Source: Oasisia sp. SBJ-2009 (taxonomy: Eukaryota > Annelida > Polychaeta > Sabellida > Siboglinidae). Taken from it: a stretch of 64,000 nucleotides of DNA. A model generated the notes under the pieces. It saw only the letters and a list, made by a program, of their open reading frames with translations, did no database searches and was not told where the DNA came from. The DNA is taken from contig OZ024857.1 in assembly GCA_964017155.1 (NCBI GenBank), positions 16,103,915-16,167,914 of the forward strand, in the 5' to 3' direction. The position numbers and the translations under genes are program-made. Positions 1 to 11,642 of this stretch are shown one piece after another. Within the stretch, counting starts at the first letter, position 1. Every line of letters starts with the position of its first letter.

Positions 1-885
1 ATGATGACGTTTGATTAAAAACAGGATTAGACGTACGATTAATATCCACACCAGCAAGGCAGCATACGTATTAGCAACAGATGGCATGCATTTACATAAT
101 AAATGACATATAAAAATAATATACATCATTCATTGTCTTGACGCGTTGCAGTGAAACTGGTCACATATTATTATCAACGATCTAATTATTTAAGCTTGTG
201 GTCCTTCAATTTCCTTGATATGCCACTGAAAATCTGTCATTATTCCACATGGCTTCAGACTGCTAATTTTAAGGGAGTCGTGCCTTATCACACCCCATCC
301 TCGGTAGTATTATGTGTCTAAAACAAATTATTGAAAGTGTAAAATATAAACATTTGCTAAAATTAAAATATTACTAAAACTAAGCGATATCATCCATAGA
401 CACAGACTAACCACAGACCCGAAGTACACATTTCATGTGTTCTTTTTAAAGTAATACCAAACAGCTGGGAAAGAATCCCTTTACTGGTTGTACGGAACCA
501 TCTCGTATCTTCATTTCCTAGTTGTTCAGAATCACCTCTTAATGCTTCCTTTTGCACAATAACATGGACTATTTACAACTTTTATTTATTGTTTGAAAAA
601 CAAATTGCATACACTATTAAAAATGCTTATTGCAATGCATTTAATTTGTGGATTTTTTTCATAATAATGAATTCACTGACAATTGTAAAAACATTCCAGG
701 TAAATTGCACCTTTTAACGTTCCTGTTGTCATCTTAAAACTTGTCTTGCCATCCTAAGACGTGCAGCTCCACACTTGGAAAGCTGTATCAAATAACATGT
801 GTACACACTTTAAAGATATTGTTAGTTTTCTATTTAAAGCTACGAGTACTTATAAATGAGGTCCATGCATATATATTTTCATGCA

Positions 886-892
<7 letters not shown>

Positions 893-966
<74 letters not shown>
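893..966. repeat. (TA)n microsatellite
   Basis: About 74 bp of perfect TA repeat. Confidence 0.95.
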
Positions 967-969
<3 letters not shown>

Positions 970-1035
970 GTAGTCAGGATTTTGCATACATACATATATT
1001 GTTTGTTTGGTTGTCGCAATGCAAATCCTGACTAC
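970..1035. repeat. Hairpin next to (TA)n
   Basis: GTAGTCAGGATTTTGCAT (970-987) and ATGCAAATCCTGACTAC (1019-1035) are near-perfect inverted repeats with a 31-bp loop, immediately after the (TA)n run. Possibly one end of an old inverted-repeat element. Confidence 0.55.
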
Positions 1036-3546
1036 TCCACAGTGTGTTTACGATGGTCTACTGGAATGGAGAGAACTCTGTTACTGGTCAGTGATTCGGT
1101 CGCGCCAGGAAACATAAGCTTTTATGTACTGCTCAGTCTTGTATACACTTCTCATCAAATGATGCATCCAGAATGTGTGTCCGGGTCCACGGTTTACAAC
1201 CATCATAAAGTAGACGATGTCTAATGTGGTGCAACATGGTGTATATAATATGTGGCCAGTTCGTTATATTTCAAAATGTGCGGAATGTCACCAACGGGAA
1301 AGAAATTATGGCAAATGGCATAAGATAATGATTCGTTATTATTTACCTGCCCTGCCTGTTTTCATCAAGTATGCAATGCGTTTTTACAAGACGGGAAACA
1401 CTCTACTATATGCAATTCGAACAACCGACAGTTTTGACCAACGAAGAGCGATTGTGGAAGTTAACAACAATATAACTGTCGTAAATGCAAAAAAAACTCT
1501 TTATTTAATTACGAAATACATTATAGTGAAATCAAAATCAAAGTATCAACATACTGGATGCTACCATTGTGGTACCTACTGTAAATATCAATATGTGGAC
1601 ATATTATGTACTTTGAACATAGCAAGCTATACATCAAATATCAATATTTCCAGAACGTATTCCAGTATGATTACTAGCTGTCATTCCGGGAGAGGAATAG
1701 GTAGTTTAATAAACGTTATAGCAATGCCTTAATATACATGTCAGGGGGAAATGTACACTGTAATGTCATTGACTTAGTAGTTACTATGATTTAAAAATGA
1801 CATAAATAATTGCAATAACATTTTCTATAGCTAAAACAACATCATACATCGTGAAAAATTCTACACATTACAAAACTCTTAAATATGAGAAAATCTGTTT
1901 CGTCAAATGTTACGAAATCGCTTTTAGGTATCACAGTTAACCAAGCTGTAACTACACAGGTGACTTATTATAACATGATGAGTTGATGATATATTTGATT
2001 TGATATGTTGTTTAGACATAGAGTATATAACCAAACAACTAATATGTTATCAGGTATACAACTTGGTGGTAGACCAAATCAAATATATCATATCCAGCGT
2101 CGTTGCTGGTCTTGGAAAGGATCTTGCTTTGTCTGTGGTGTGTCAAATTCAGCAATGATCGGGTTATCCTACAACATTATCCCATGTGTAGTTATAGTTA
2201 CAATTATATTAAAGTTACGAATAGCACATAATGCACATCTAAATAAACATCTACGTGGGACATTATGATAATGCAGAAATATTTGTTTAATTTGGCAATT
2301 AAAAACATCACATTTTTATCCTTTTAAAAGTGACTTGTTTAGTAATCGTGTCGACGTGGTAACTCCTTTACTTTTGCTTAATAAGGTGAACGTTACCAAG
2401 ACAGGCATGTATGTACTAACTCTCTGGTCATACCGAGCCGAGAACATAAATGACATGTCTAAGTTGTAGATTTAAGGGAAATTAATTTCATAAGGACAAT
2501 TATATGTTTAGATAATTTTGAGCGAGTCGGAATTTATTTAATGAACCGTTTCGTTGTATTATTACTGTACACAATCACACAGTAACGTTTCATGGTGACT
2601 AATGGCTTGTGAAAAGGGGCATTGTTACATGCTTTCACATAGAGAAAATGAGTGAATTCGGTAAAATTCGAAGAATGAAACTTGTCATAAAATATTTAAA
2701 ATATTCAAAAATAGTCGGGACGTTGCTTACGTGTACATTGGACGGAGCAGAGTCACCTTCATCTGAAGAGATTGGGTTGTCGCACGGAGGGACAAGATAA
2801 GTACCCGCAGCAGCAACAACAGCACCAACATCCGGTTGGCAGACAGCACAGCACAAGCAACACCTACAGACAGCAGTTCATTGGAACAACAACGCGAAGT
2901 TTATTTGTGACCTCAAAATACTGGCGATGTACTGATACAATAAACACACTGAACATATACACATATACCTTTAATTTAATCCAGTTTTGTAATTAATATA
3001 AATAAACTTTCAACGTTTTAAACAGACAAGTGTCAGGGCTCCCAATAAGACTTATTGTCGCTTTCATAGAAGTTACTACAAGTACAACAAATAACCTGTT
3101 TAATATAGATTTCTTAACATGTACCTCTTAATTATTTAACCGTGTAAATGAAGAGATGATAATAAGTGTCTTTTATGCATACTGATATAATAAATTGTAC
3201 ACCTGAATAATATTGTTTATGGTTATTTATTAACAATAATATTTATAATATTGGACAACATCGTGCGACAATCAACAGAAGAATCTGGGTTTGGTTTTAC
3301 CATCATAGAACAGAGAAGTAGGCATTTTCCAAGGAACGAAATCACATATATTGCCGTTGCAGACGATATAAATTTAGATATGAGTAAAATAACCAGGTAC
3401 TGTAAATGTAAAGAACACAGGAAGAGTTCGACTGGAAATCAATGTGACTAAAACCAAGATAGATCATCTATCATCATCATAAGTATCTACATGAACGCAA
3501 GGAGAGCTAACGGCGGAACAATTGATGAAGTGGCTAATTTCCGGTA

Positions 3547-5066
3547 GGGTAACCTGGGGCAGCCCGGCCCCCCTAAGGGAAAAGTTGTGTATTTTTGTAT
3601 CCATAACTTGTCGATGCATAATTGTGCAGTAATAGAGTTGAGGTATATATACTTTGTGTATGACACATGTCTCTGAACGATTGAATAACCAAAACGTAAG
3701 TTATAACAAGTTTAAAATGTTCTCCAATAAACCCGTTTGCCCCATGCTTGGGGTAAAACGGCCCCGAGCCTATTTACTCTAATATTAGGTTTAATCGTGT
3801 TTTATTCATTATGTATTTAACCCGTCATTAACTACTACTATTATTATCACTCATCGTGAGCAGAAATAATCACCAATCCGCATCACCCATCGTGAATTAC
3901 ATTAGACTCATCATTGTTATGTCTGTTTTCTATTGCTTCTTCGACAATACAATACGCTCACATAATACTGATAATATTTGTTGCACGTCTACAGTTTTCC
4001 CGCTCTATTGGTCTTACATCCGGAACATCCCGGTTTCCTACCTCTCAGCTCCTGTCTGTATTACTCGACACTACGATCACCTTTGGCATCTGCATCATCA
4101 CAGGCCTTTAAATCAGTATAGTGTTGAACATATTATACTAACGTAATGGCATGCAGATACTTCGCGGCAGATACAACGACCTAATCATCAATCCAAACCA
4201 CTCATCATTACTTATAGTATGTCAACAAATTACAGTTGTCATTAAAAGCAATATTCTGCATTATCATTACACTCGTCACTGAAAACACTTATCAGCTTTG
4301 GAATTTGCATCATCACAAACCTTAAAATCATTAACATATTGTATTAACGAATGGCTTACAGATACTCTACTGTCTAATCACACTCTGACTCGCAGTTGGG
4401 ACACACGAAATGCGGGAGCCCTGATGTGCACTCACTGTGAACCCAATTCTTGGGATTTAACCCAGACTTCTCGTGGCCGACTGCAACTGAATGGTTCTCC
4501 GCACACCAAACAAGGCCATTCCTCTTCATCGCTGCTTTCGTCCACTTTCTTGCACTTTTGTTTATTTAAATTATTTTGAATGCTATAAATACATTACAGC
4601 TTTATTGCGTTTACATACCATATTCGTACTGCATGGCGGGGCAAGACGGCCCCGGGACCGTTTTGCCCCGTTCTGACAGGGCCGTCTTACCCCATACACA
4701 CCAGTGCCGACTTTTTTCACCTTCACATGTAATCCTTTAATATCGCTCCCATTTCGATGAAAGTCTTTGAAAACGTGTATAGATGCGAGTACATTAGTAC
4801 CAGTCGCTGTCTAATCATCACACGGTGGACATATTAGCATCGATTTGACCAAGGAGTGATTATTAGATCACAGGGTAGGCCTATACAAACCTTTAAAAAA
4901 GGTTTGTGAACTTAGTTTTGGTAGCCTTTGGCCTTGCGGTCGCTAAGAGTATTCGCTAGGTAGCAGCATCATATTCCACTATTCAACGTTGGTTTGTGTT
5001 TATTCGTTTGGCAGATAAGACGGGGGGCCGTATTACTCCCAGGGACCGTTTTGGCCCAGGTTACCC
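3547..5066. mobile_element. TA-flanked inverted-repeat element with internal GC-rich motif copies
   Basis: GGGTAACCTGGG after TA (3545-3546) and its reverse complement before TA (5067-5068) mark the ends. The interior repeats a GGGGTAAAACGGCCCC-like motif near 3751-3770, 4636-4672, 4675-4695 (inverted) and 5019-5056. A diverged direct duplication lies at about 4068-4190 and 4275-4380. No transposase frame is recognisable. A TA duplication would fit the Tc1/mariner group, but that is inference. Confidence 0.5.
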
Positions 5067-5576
5067 TACTTAGGTTCCAGAATTCACTGTACAAGCAAAG
5101 ACGTTTACCATTGCATTACTGTTACAAGCTAGACCATGTATGAAGGCAAATATAGGAGCATCGCTAACCACTGTAAATATCCACTGCGCGTTGACAGTAT
5201 ATTGCTATAGTAATACCTGGACCGTCCTAAAAATAACTGGGGAAAATAACGGAATTACACGAGAATGTTAAGGAATTGTCTAAATGCCGACAGGAACAAT
5301 AGGCTTACAGGTAAAGATCTGTACGATTGGAGTGGGGTGTAGAGAAAGTCACAAATAAGATTTGTGTGAGGCGCTTACAAGTAAATGGCCACTGCTGTCG
5401 GAACACAGAAGAACCAGCGTCGTCATCTGTCCCGTGGACACCCGCTCATGGCAAGACAAACAGAAGGTAACACACACGAAGCCGATCTGTGAACTTTCCA
5501 AAGCTGAAGTGACAGAGAGACAGAGATCCCAGCCTTAATGAATAAACGACACATAAAGAAGCAACTTATCCACCCC

Positions 5577-5766
5577 CCGACCCCGGCCCGGCCGACGATG
5601 ATGATAAAGTTGTCTTTATAATTTGCCAGAAAAGCGTCCTTAGCATAAATTGCAAGTCTCGAAGACAATGAGTGTATAACATTTCTCTCACTTTTTCGGG
5701 AGTATCGTTTATAACGTTTGGCAAGTAATACCTGAGGCATTTCTTTGCAAATTGATGTTTAGTCAT
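5577..5766 (-). pseudogene. Possible retroelement-derived ORF fragment
   Basis: Minus strand reads MTKHQFAKKCLRYYLPNVIN then DTPEKVREMLYTHCLRDLQF then MLRTLFWQIIKTTL. The spacing of LRY-LP-.INDTP-...-THCL is reminiscent of C-terminal tails attached to some animal LINE proteins. No reverse transcriptase is adjacent. Could be chance. Confidence 0.25.
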
Positions 5767-6160
5767 GGCAGTATATATTAGATTTCCTAGTTTTGTTAAT
5801 GTAATAACATTTAAATATATGTGATGAACTCTTCATGTGTAATGTGCCGTGAACACTTGAACTCATCATTCAAATTTAAATTATTAACATCTCACAAATC
5901 GCTGAAAATGCGGCGAAAATAAAATGTTCAACGTCGCGCTAAATTTGACACTGCAATCTCAATCGAAATATATCATACAAGAAATGTGAGCGTAGCGAAA
6001 GTTAGAGTATGAAACAGTTGAACTTGTTGAATACAATCCGAGTGTATGTAACACAGCAGCACCGCCACCTGTCGTAGAAGGTAGAGAGGGCGGGAACGCA
6101 AGAAGAACGCAGAAGTGATACTTCTCTTAGTGCCTGTAACATATTTTCAGTTTGAGTTTT

Positions 6161-6450
6161 GTGGGGAGCGGTGGTTGCGCGGTAGAGCGCCGGACTGTCA
6201 ATCGAGGGGACGGTGGTTCGATCCCACCTACCGCCGTTTCGAAACTTAGGCAATTTCGTTCACCCCACATTTGCCTGTGTCTTTCGGAAGAGACACTAAA
6301 GGTGGTCCCTTCTATCTGGTGTCTATGCCAGGGGGAGTAAAAGATCCCACACAGGGGGTAAATATTTAACCGGTAGTCGACTTACTCATTCTAGAGAAGA
6401 ATTCCTGCGCTAGCCCAAGTTTGGGCTGTTTGGAGGAAACCACCTAAGAA
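6161..6450 (+). mobile_element. tRNA-derived SINE, copy 1
   Basis: The head folds like a tRNA: acceptor GCGGTGG pairs with CTACCGC, the anticodon loop CTGTCAA gives GTC (Asp-like), and the B box is GGTTCGATCCC. The body has CACATTTGCCTGTGTCTTTC, GGTGTCTATGCCAGG and GCCCAAGTTTGGGCTGTTTG, and the tail is CCTAAGAA-like. Two further copies (42621-42912 and 58064-58374) share the whole length. Confidence 0.85.
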
Positions 6451-6510
6451 CTAAGAGTCAACACTGGAAGACAGTAAACATCTTCAAGGTGAAGTCGGAA
6501 TTTCACTCAC

Positions 6511-6753
6511 CCATTGCCAAGTGGATATGACATCCGAATCGTCATCGGCGATGACAAAAGAATCGTCATCGCCGTCGTCTCCATTGTTGTCGTCTCTCCC
6601 TCCCTCCACGCCCTTGTCTCCTTGACGGGCGCCATCGCTGCCAGAAACGTCAACAGCACCACTTCCGTCACCGCCACCGCCACTACCGTCAACAACACCC
6701 ACATCGCCGCAACCGCCGCCTCTGGTGTATTCGTCATCTTGTTGTTCGAACAT
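6511..6753 (-). CDS. Possible minus-strand first exon, Gly/Asp-rich
   Basis: An ATG opens 81 codons (MFEQQDDEYTRGGGCGDVG, ending SFVIADDDSDVISTWQW) that stop exactly at a consensus donor, GG|GTGAGT, at 6511/6510. The composition is Gly- and Asp-rich. All three frames here are rather open because of a CCG/CCA-rich run, so this may be low complexity. No following exon was recognised at lower coordinates. Confidence 0.2.
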
Positions 6754-7260
6754 TGTTTTGACCGGTTTGATTCAAAACACTAGTGGACCACATAGGTTCG
6801 CCTCCGACGATTGCCCAATGTTTTGTCGGGGTCACTCAGCGTCTTAAGCTGCAGCAGATATACGGTGTAATAGTGAACTCACAATTATTAATAGTGCAAT
6901 TGCGACGAAAGCACATTTACATATTGAGCCCAATTCACGGGCTTCTACAAACATCAGTTTATGCAGTCCACATTACACTTGTTTTTGCGAAGTCGAACAT
7001 TAGTTCATATTTTCTGAACATGTGTTTAACCACCCGATAGATGCATAATTAAAGGACAAAGAAAGGCTACGGTTTCGTGTCATACACCTAATAGAGTTTA
7101 TACAAAGTAACAATTTCCACATACACTCAATTTCTTAACGTCAGCGGTTTACTCAGAATGTACTTTAAAGTCTAAAATTCTAACGAAATCCACGATGGTC
7201 TAGACGCCGCCATAGGTGAAGGGTTAACTAACGAATGGAAGAAAGGAACTGAGAGTAGAT

Positions 7261-7933
7261 ATGACCAAACGGAAGTCAATAACAAGGAAGATGTCAGGAA
7301 GAAAAGATACAGGAAAGAAAGGAACAACAGAGAAAGCGGCAGGGGGGGAAGTCAGCAACCAGGGAGATGCAAAACGGACGAGCTACTCTGAAGCAGTGAT
7401 CGAGGGTGCATTGAGAACAGAAAGGGTATTTATGGGAGACTCCATTTTGCGCAAGACGGACAGGACGTTAAGCAAAGGAGAAGACGTTGTTGTTTGTCTT
7501 CCGGGGGCAAGAATAGAACATGTCACTGAACGGGTAGAGAACGTATTAGGTCATGGCCAGGGAGGATCTATATTAGTACATGTAGGGACGAACAATGCAG
7601 ACAGGGATGGAACAACCAAGATAGTACAGAGATTTGATAGAGACACTGAAGAAGACAAGAGTAGGACAGATTATTCTCTCTTGAATATTGCTAGTGATGA
7701 GGGGAAGGGGAGCAACTTATAGAAACTGCAAGAATATGGCAATTAACGCACTAGTAGAGCAGATGTGTGAAGAAGAAGGAGTTGGATTTGTAGATTTGTG
7801 GGGATACTTTGTTGGGAAAGAAGATATGTATATGAGAGATGGCCTCCATCTAAGCGGAAAGGGCGCAGCAGGGTTCTCCGAGAACCTGCTTGAATCTATG
7901 GACAGAGGAACAGGTTGCAATTTTTTTAACTAG
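7261..7933 (+). pseudogene. CR1-type ORF1, SGNH/GDSL esterase domain, frameshifted
   Basis: The N-terminal Lys/Arg-rich region is followed by RVFMGDSILRKTDR (block I Ser), VVVCLPGARIEHVTERV, GSILVHVGTNNADRDG (block III GTNN), then after a shift RGRGATYRNC, GVGFVDLWGYF and RDGLHLSGKGAA (block V Asp/His). One base is missing near 7633 and a TGA sits near 7683. The stop near 7933 is the natural end. Such esterases are typical of CR1 ORF1; their role in retrotransposition is not settled. Confidence 0.75.
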
Positions 7934-8019
7934 TTTCGCAGAGAAAGCCAAATACTAGAGACATAGCTAAAGACAGCAAAAAGAAATCAGCAAAGAACAG
8001 CCTGGAAAGCCCTACGGCA

Positions 8020-8639
8020 TTTGGTTATAAATGTGTTTGTTTAAATGCAAGGAGCATAGTAAACAAAAGAAATGAACTAAACATTATGTTACAAGATATT
8101 GACCCTCACATAATAGGTATAACTGAATCTTGGGCCACCCCCGATATATCAGATGCCGAATTAGGAATGACAGGATATGTAATGTTTAGGAAAGATAGAT
8201 TAGGAAGAAGGGGAGGCGGAGTTATTTTATATATTAAAGAATCCATCCAGGCTTATGAAATAAAATTTGAAAAAGAAGCAGAATGTGAAGAAGCTGTCTG
8301 GTGTAACATAGTTACAGGAAACTCAACATTAACTGTTGGGTTAGTTTATCGTAGTCCAAACATAAGCATAGAAGAGAATGAAAAAATGCACAACGCTATA
8401 AAAGAAGTGAGTAAACGGGACTGTATTATTATGGGGGATTTAACCATGGGCATATACAGTGGACATATCTACAGAGTAGTGGGAGAGAGGATCAAGAGTT
8501 TTTAAATTTAGTACAAGATAGTTTCCTTTTTCAACATGTGTTGGAACCAACCAGGGACAAGAACGTGTTGGACATAGTTTTGAGCTCACAGAAGGAATTT
8601 GTTGATAATGTCAATATATGTGAGCCACTGGGATGTAGT
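8020..8639 (+). pseudogene. CR1-type ORF2, 5' part: AP endonuclease, cut by RTE insertion
   Basis: Reads FGYKCVCLNARSIVNKRNEL, DPHIIGITESWATPDIS, GGGVILYIKES, VGLVYRSPN, CIIMGD. Then a one-base loss near 8440 shifts to NHGHIQWTYLQSSG through TRDKNVLDIVLSS. The segment ends CEPLGCS at 8639, exactly where the RTE element enters. The missing catalytic D-H-D follows at 11643. Confidence 0.8.
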
Positions 8640-11629
8640 AAGGAAGCTACATCGCCGATACCCTTCTTATCTTCCAAGAAAATCTCGAAAATCGGAACAT
8701 GGAATGTGAGAACCATGTTCGAAACAAACAAAGCAGCCCAAATAGCAAGGGAACGACGGACCTACAACATCACAGTACTAGGGCTATGTGAAACAAGGTG
8801 GACACAGTCAGGGCAAGTCAGACTGAATACGGGAGAAATGATTCTCTATTCGGGGCATGAAGAGGAAGATGCACACCATACAGAAGGCGTGGCACTCATG
8901 TTGTCACATGAGGCACAGAATGCTCTCATTAACTGGGAAGCAGCGGGACCAAGGATCATCTATGCCTCGTTCAAAACAAAGAAAGAAAACATCAAGCTCA
9001 ACATCATTCAGTGTTACGCACCCACAAACGACAAGGACGAAGAAACAAAAGAAGACTTTTACAACAGACTGCAGACATTGTGTGACAAACTGAAGGAGAA
9101 GGACATGACAATACTCATGGGAGACTTGAACGCCAAAATCGGATCAGACATCAGCGGGTACGAAGAAGTCATGGGCAGACAGGGACTTGGCAAAATGAAT
9201 GAAAATGGCGAGATGTTGGCCGACTGTTGTGCATTTAACAATATGATAATCGGAGGCAGCGTGTTCCCGCATCGCAGGATTCACAAGGCAATCTGGGTAT
9301 CACCGGACCACAGGACAGAAAATCAAATAGACCATATCTGCATAGGACGGAAGTTCAGAAGATCAATGCAGGATGTGAGAGTGCAGAGAGGGGCAGATGC
9401 AGCCTCAGACCACCATCTAGTGCTGGCCAGAATGAAGATGAAGCTAAAGAAGAGATAAATCAAGCGAAGCACCAGAACGCAGTACAACGTGGACTTCCTA
9501 CAGAACAGGGTGACAAAAGAGACCTTCCGACTTACAGTCAGAAACAAATACGAAGCCCTACAAGATATCCTTGATGAAGGAAACATGGACATAGACACAC
9601 AATGGCAACAGATCAAGGAGATGTGGACCAGCATATGCAGCGAAGTTCTTGGAAAGAAGAAATACCAACAAAAAGACTGGATTTCTGCAGAGACTGTCAA
9701 CAACGTGCAAGTGAGGAAGGAAAAGAAAGGTGCAGTTAACAACAGCCGAACGAGAGCAGCAAAAGCAGCAGCACAGGAAGAGTATACAGAGGCAAACAGA
9801 GCAGTCAAGAACAGCGTAAAAACAGACAAGGCAAACTTCATTGAAGACCTAGCCAAGGAAGCAGAGGATGCATCAGCCCAAGGAAACATGAAACAACTGT
9901 ATGATGTAACAAGAAAATTAGCAGGAAAGTACAAGAACACAGACAGACCCATCAAAGATAAGAATGGCAATGTACTTACCAGTGATGAAGACCAGTTGAA
10001 GAGATGGAGGGAACATTTTGAAGAACTGCTAAACCGGCCACCACCTCAGAACCCTCCAGACATCGCACCAGCGGAAGAAGTACTCCAGATAAACTGCGAA
10101 AGACCAAGTAAGGCAGAAATTGAGAAAGCCATTCAGCACATGAAGAGAGGGAAGCTTCCGGCCCAGACAAAATTCCTGCAGAGGCAATCAAGGCTGACAT
10201 AGAGACCTCCACCGAGATACTGCATGACCTATTCGGGAAGATATGGGAACAAGAAGAAATACCAACAGAATGGAAAGAAGGGTACCTTGTGAAGCTCCCA
10301 AAGAAAGGCGATATGCAAGAATGTAAGAACTATAGAGGGATAATGCTCCTACCAGTACCCGGAAAGGTCCTCAACAGAATAATCTTGGACAGACTGAAGA
10401 CAGGTGTAGATGCCAAGCTCAGAGACCACCAAGCTGGCTTCCGGAAAGACAGATCCTGCACTGACCAAATTGCAACACTGAGAATCATTGTCGAACAATC
10501 CATGGAATGGGACTCATCACTGTATATAAACTTCGTTGACTACGAGAAAGCATTTGATAGCCTTGACAGAGACACGCTGTGGAAACTCCTACAGCACTAC
10601 GGCATACCTGAGAAATGTATATCTCTGATAAGAAGTAGTTATGAAGACATGGCATGCAGGGTCATTCATGCAGGACAACTAACGGACTCCTTCATGGTGA
10701 AGACAGGTGTGAGGCAAGGATGTCTTCTGTCACCGTTCCTATTCCTGCTCGCCATAGACTGGATCATGAAAAAGACTACAAAAAATAGAAGAAATGGGAT
10801 CCAGTGGACACCATGGAGCCAATTGGAGGACCTGGACTTTGCGGATGACCTCGCTCTCCTCTCACACAGCCATAAACAGATGCAGGGAAAAACAGAGCAG
10901 CTAAACACAGTGTCAACACAGCTTGGACTCAACATCAACAGAAGCAAGACAAAGACTATGAAAGCCAACACAAAGAACAACAAGCCCATTACATTGAACG
11001 GAGAGCCACTGGAAGAGACAGATGCATTCACATACCTGGGCAGTACAATAAACAAAACTGGAGGGACAGAAGAAGACGTCAAAGCAAGAATCCAGAAAGC
11101 AAGAGTGGCATTCATCATGTTGAGAAAAATTTGGAGAGCAAAACGAATCAAAATTAACACCAAGCTGAGATTGTTTAACTCAAATGTGAAGGCAGTTTTG
11201 CTCTACGGAGCGGAGACATGGCGAACCACACAGAAGACACTAAAGAAAATACAGACCTTCATCAACAAATGCCTGCGCAGAATACTACACTTGAAGTGGA
11301 CAGACAAGGTACCGAACACCACACTCTGGAAAACAACCAAGCAACTACCCATAGAAAATAAAATAAAGAAGAGAAAATGGAGGTGGATAGGACATACACT
11401 AAGGAAACCACCAGAATCAATCACCCGTCAAGCCATCACATGGAACCCCCCAGGGAAGAGAAGAAGAGGTAGGCCACGAAACACCTGGCAGAGAGACACA
11501 GAAAAAGATACAAAAGAGATGGGGTACACCTGGAAAGAAATGGAGAAGATGGCCACAGACAGAAAACAGTGGCGTTCCTTAGTCGATGGCCTATGCTCAG
11601 AGCGAGCGAAAAGGCATAAGTAAGTAAGT
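8640..11629 (+). mobile_element. RTE-type non-LTR retrotransposon nested in the CR1 element
   Basis: The element is flanked by an identical 13-bp target duplication, ACTGGGATGTAGT, at 8627-8639 and 11630-11642. It has a single endonuclease-RT ORF: KIGTWNVRTMFE, LGLCETRW, CYAPTNDKDEE, MGDLNAKIGSD, QIDHICIG, ASDHHLVLARM, then RT with NYRGIMLLPVPGKVLNR, HQAGFRKDRSCTDQI, NFVDYEKAFDSLDRD, GVRQGCLLSPFLFLLAIDW and FADD at 10838-10849. It ends in a short TAAG-type tail, as RTE elements do. About 2990 bp, close to full length. Lesions are a TAA at 9456-9458 and one frameshift near 10162. Confidence 0.88.
8698..11623 (+). pseudogene. RTE-type ORF: AP endonuclease plus reverse transcriptase, two lesions
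   Basis: The endonuclease half is open to 9455. After TAA 9456-9458 the same frame resumes (IKRSTRTQYNVDFLQNRVT). Near 10162 one base is lost in CTTCCGGCC, so that the family motif GPDKIPAEAIKAD reads on in the next frame to the natural stop at 11623 after WRSLVDGLCSERAKRHK. Two lesions in about 2.9 kb suggest a young copy. Confidence 0.82.
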
Positions 11630-11642
11630 ACTGGGATGTAGT

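Larger units (their letters stand above)
1..3546. other. Intergenic, no recognisable gene
   Basis: AT-rich sequence. The longest open frame (171 codons from 1217) has no family signature and ordinary AT-driven composition. Apart from the (TA)n run and hairpin near 900-1035, I see only a weak inverted pair, GATATATTTGATTT (about 1988) and AAATCAAATATATC (about 2075). Confidence 0.6.
5067..7048. other. Intergenic with SINE and weak coding traces
   Basis: Holds the SINE (6161-6450), a possible retroelement ORF fragment (5577-5766) and a possible minus-strand exon (6511-6753). The rest shows nothing recognisable. Confidence 0.5.

Noticed and set aside
856..1031. Tyr/Ile-repeat ORFs
   Set aside because: Translations of a (TA)n run.
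1217..1732. 171-codon plus-strand ORF
   Set aside because: No recognisable family, AT-driven composition and no splice or neighbour support.
6166..6237. Functional tRNA-Asp gene
   Set aside because: The tRNA-like fold is the head of a ~290-bp SINE present in three copies with the same body; the head alone is not a gene.
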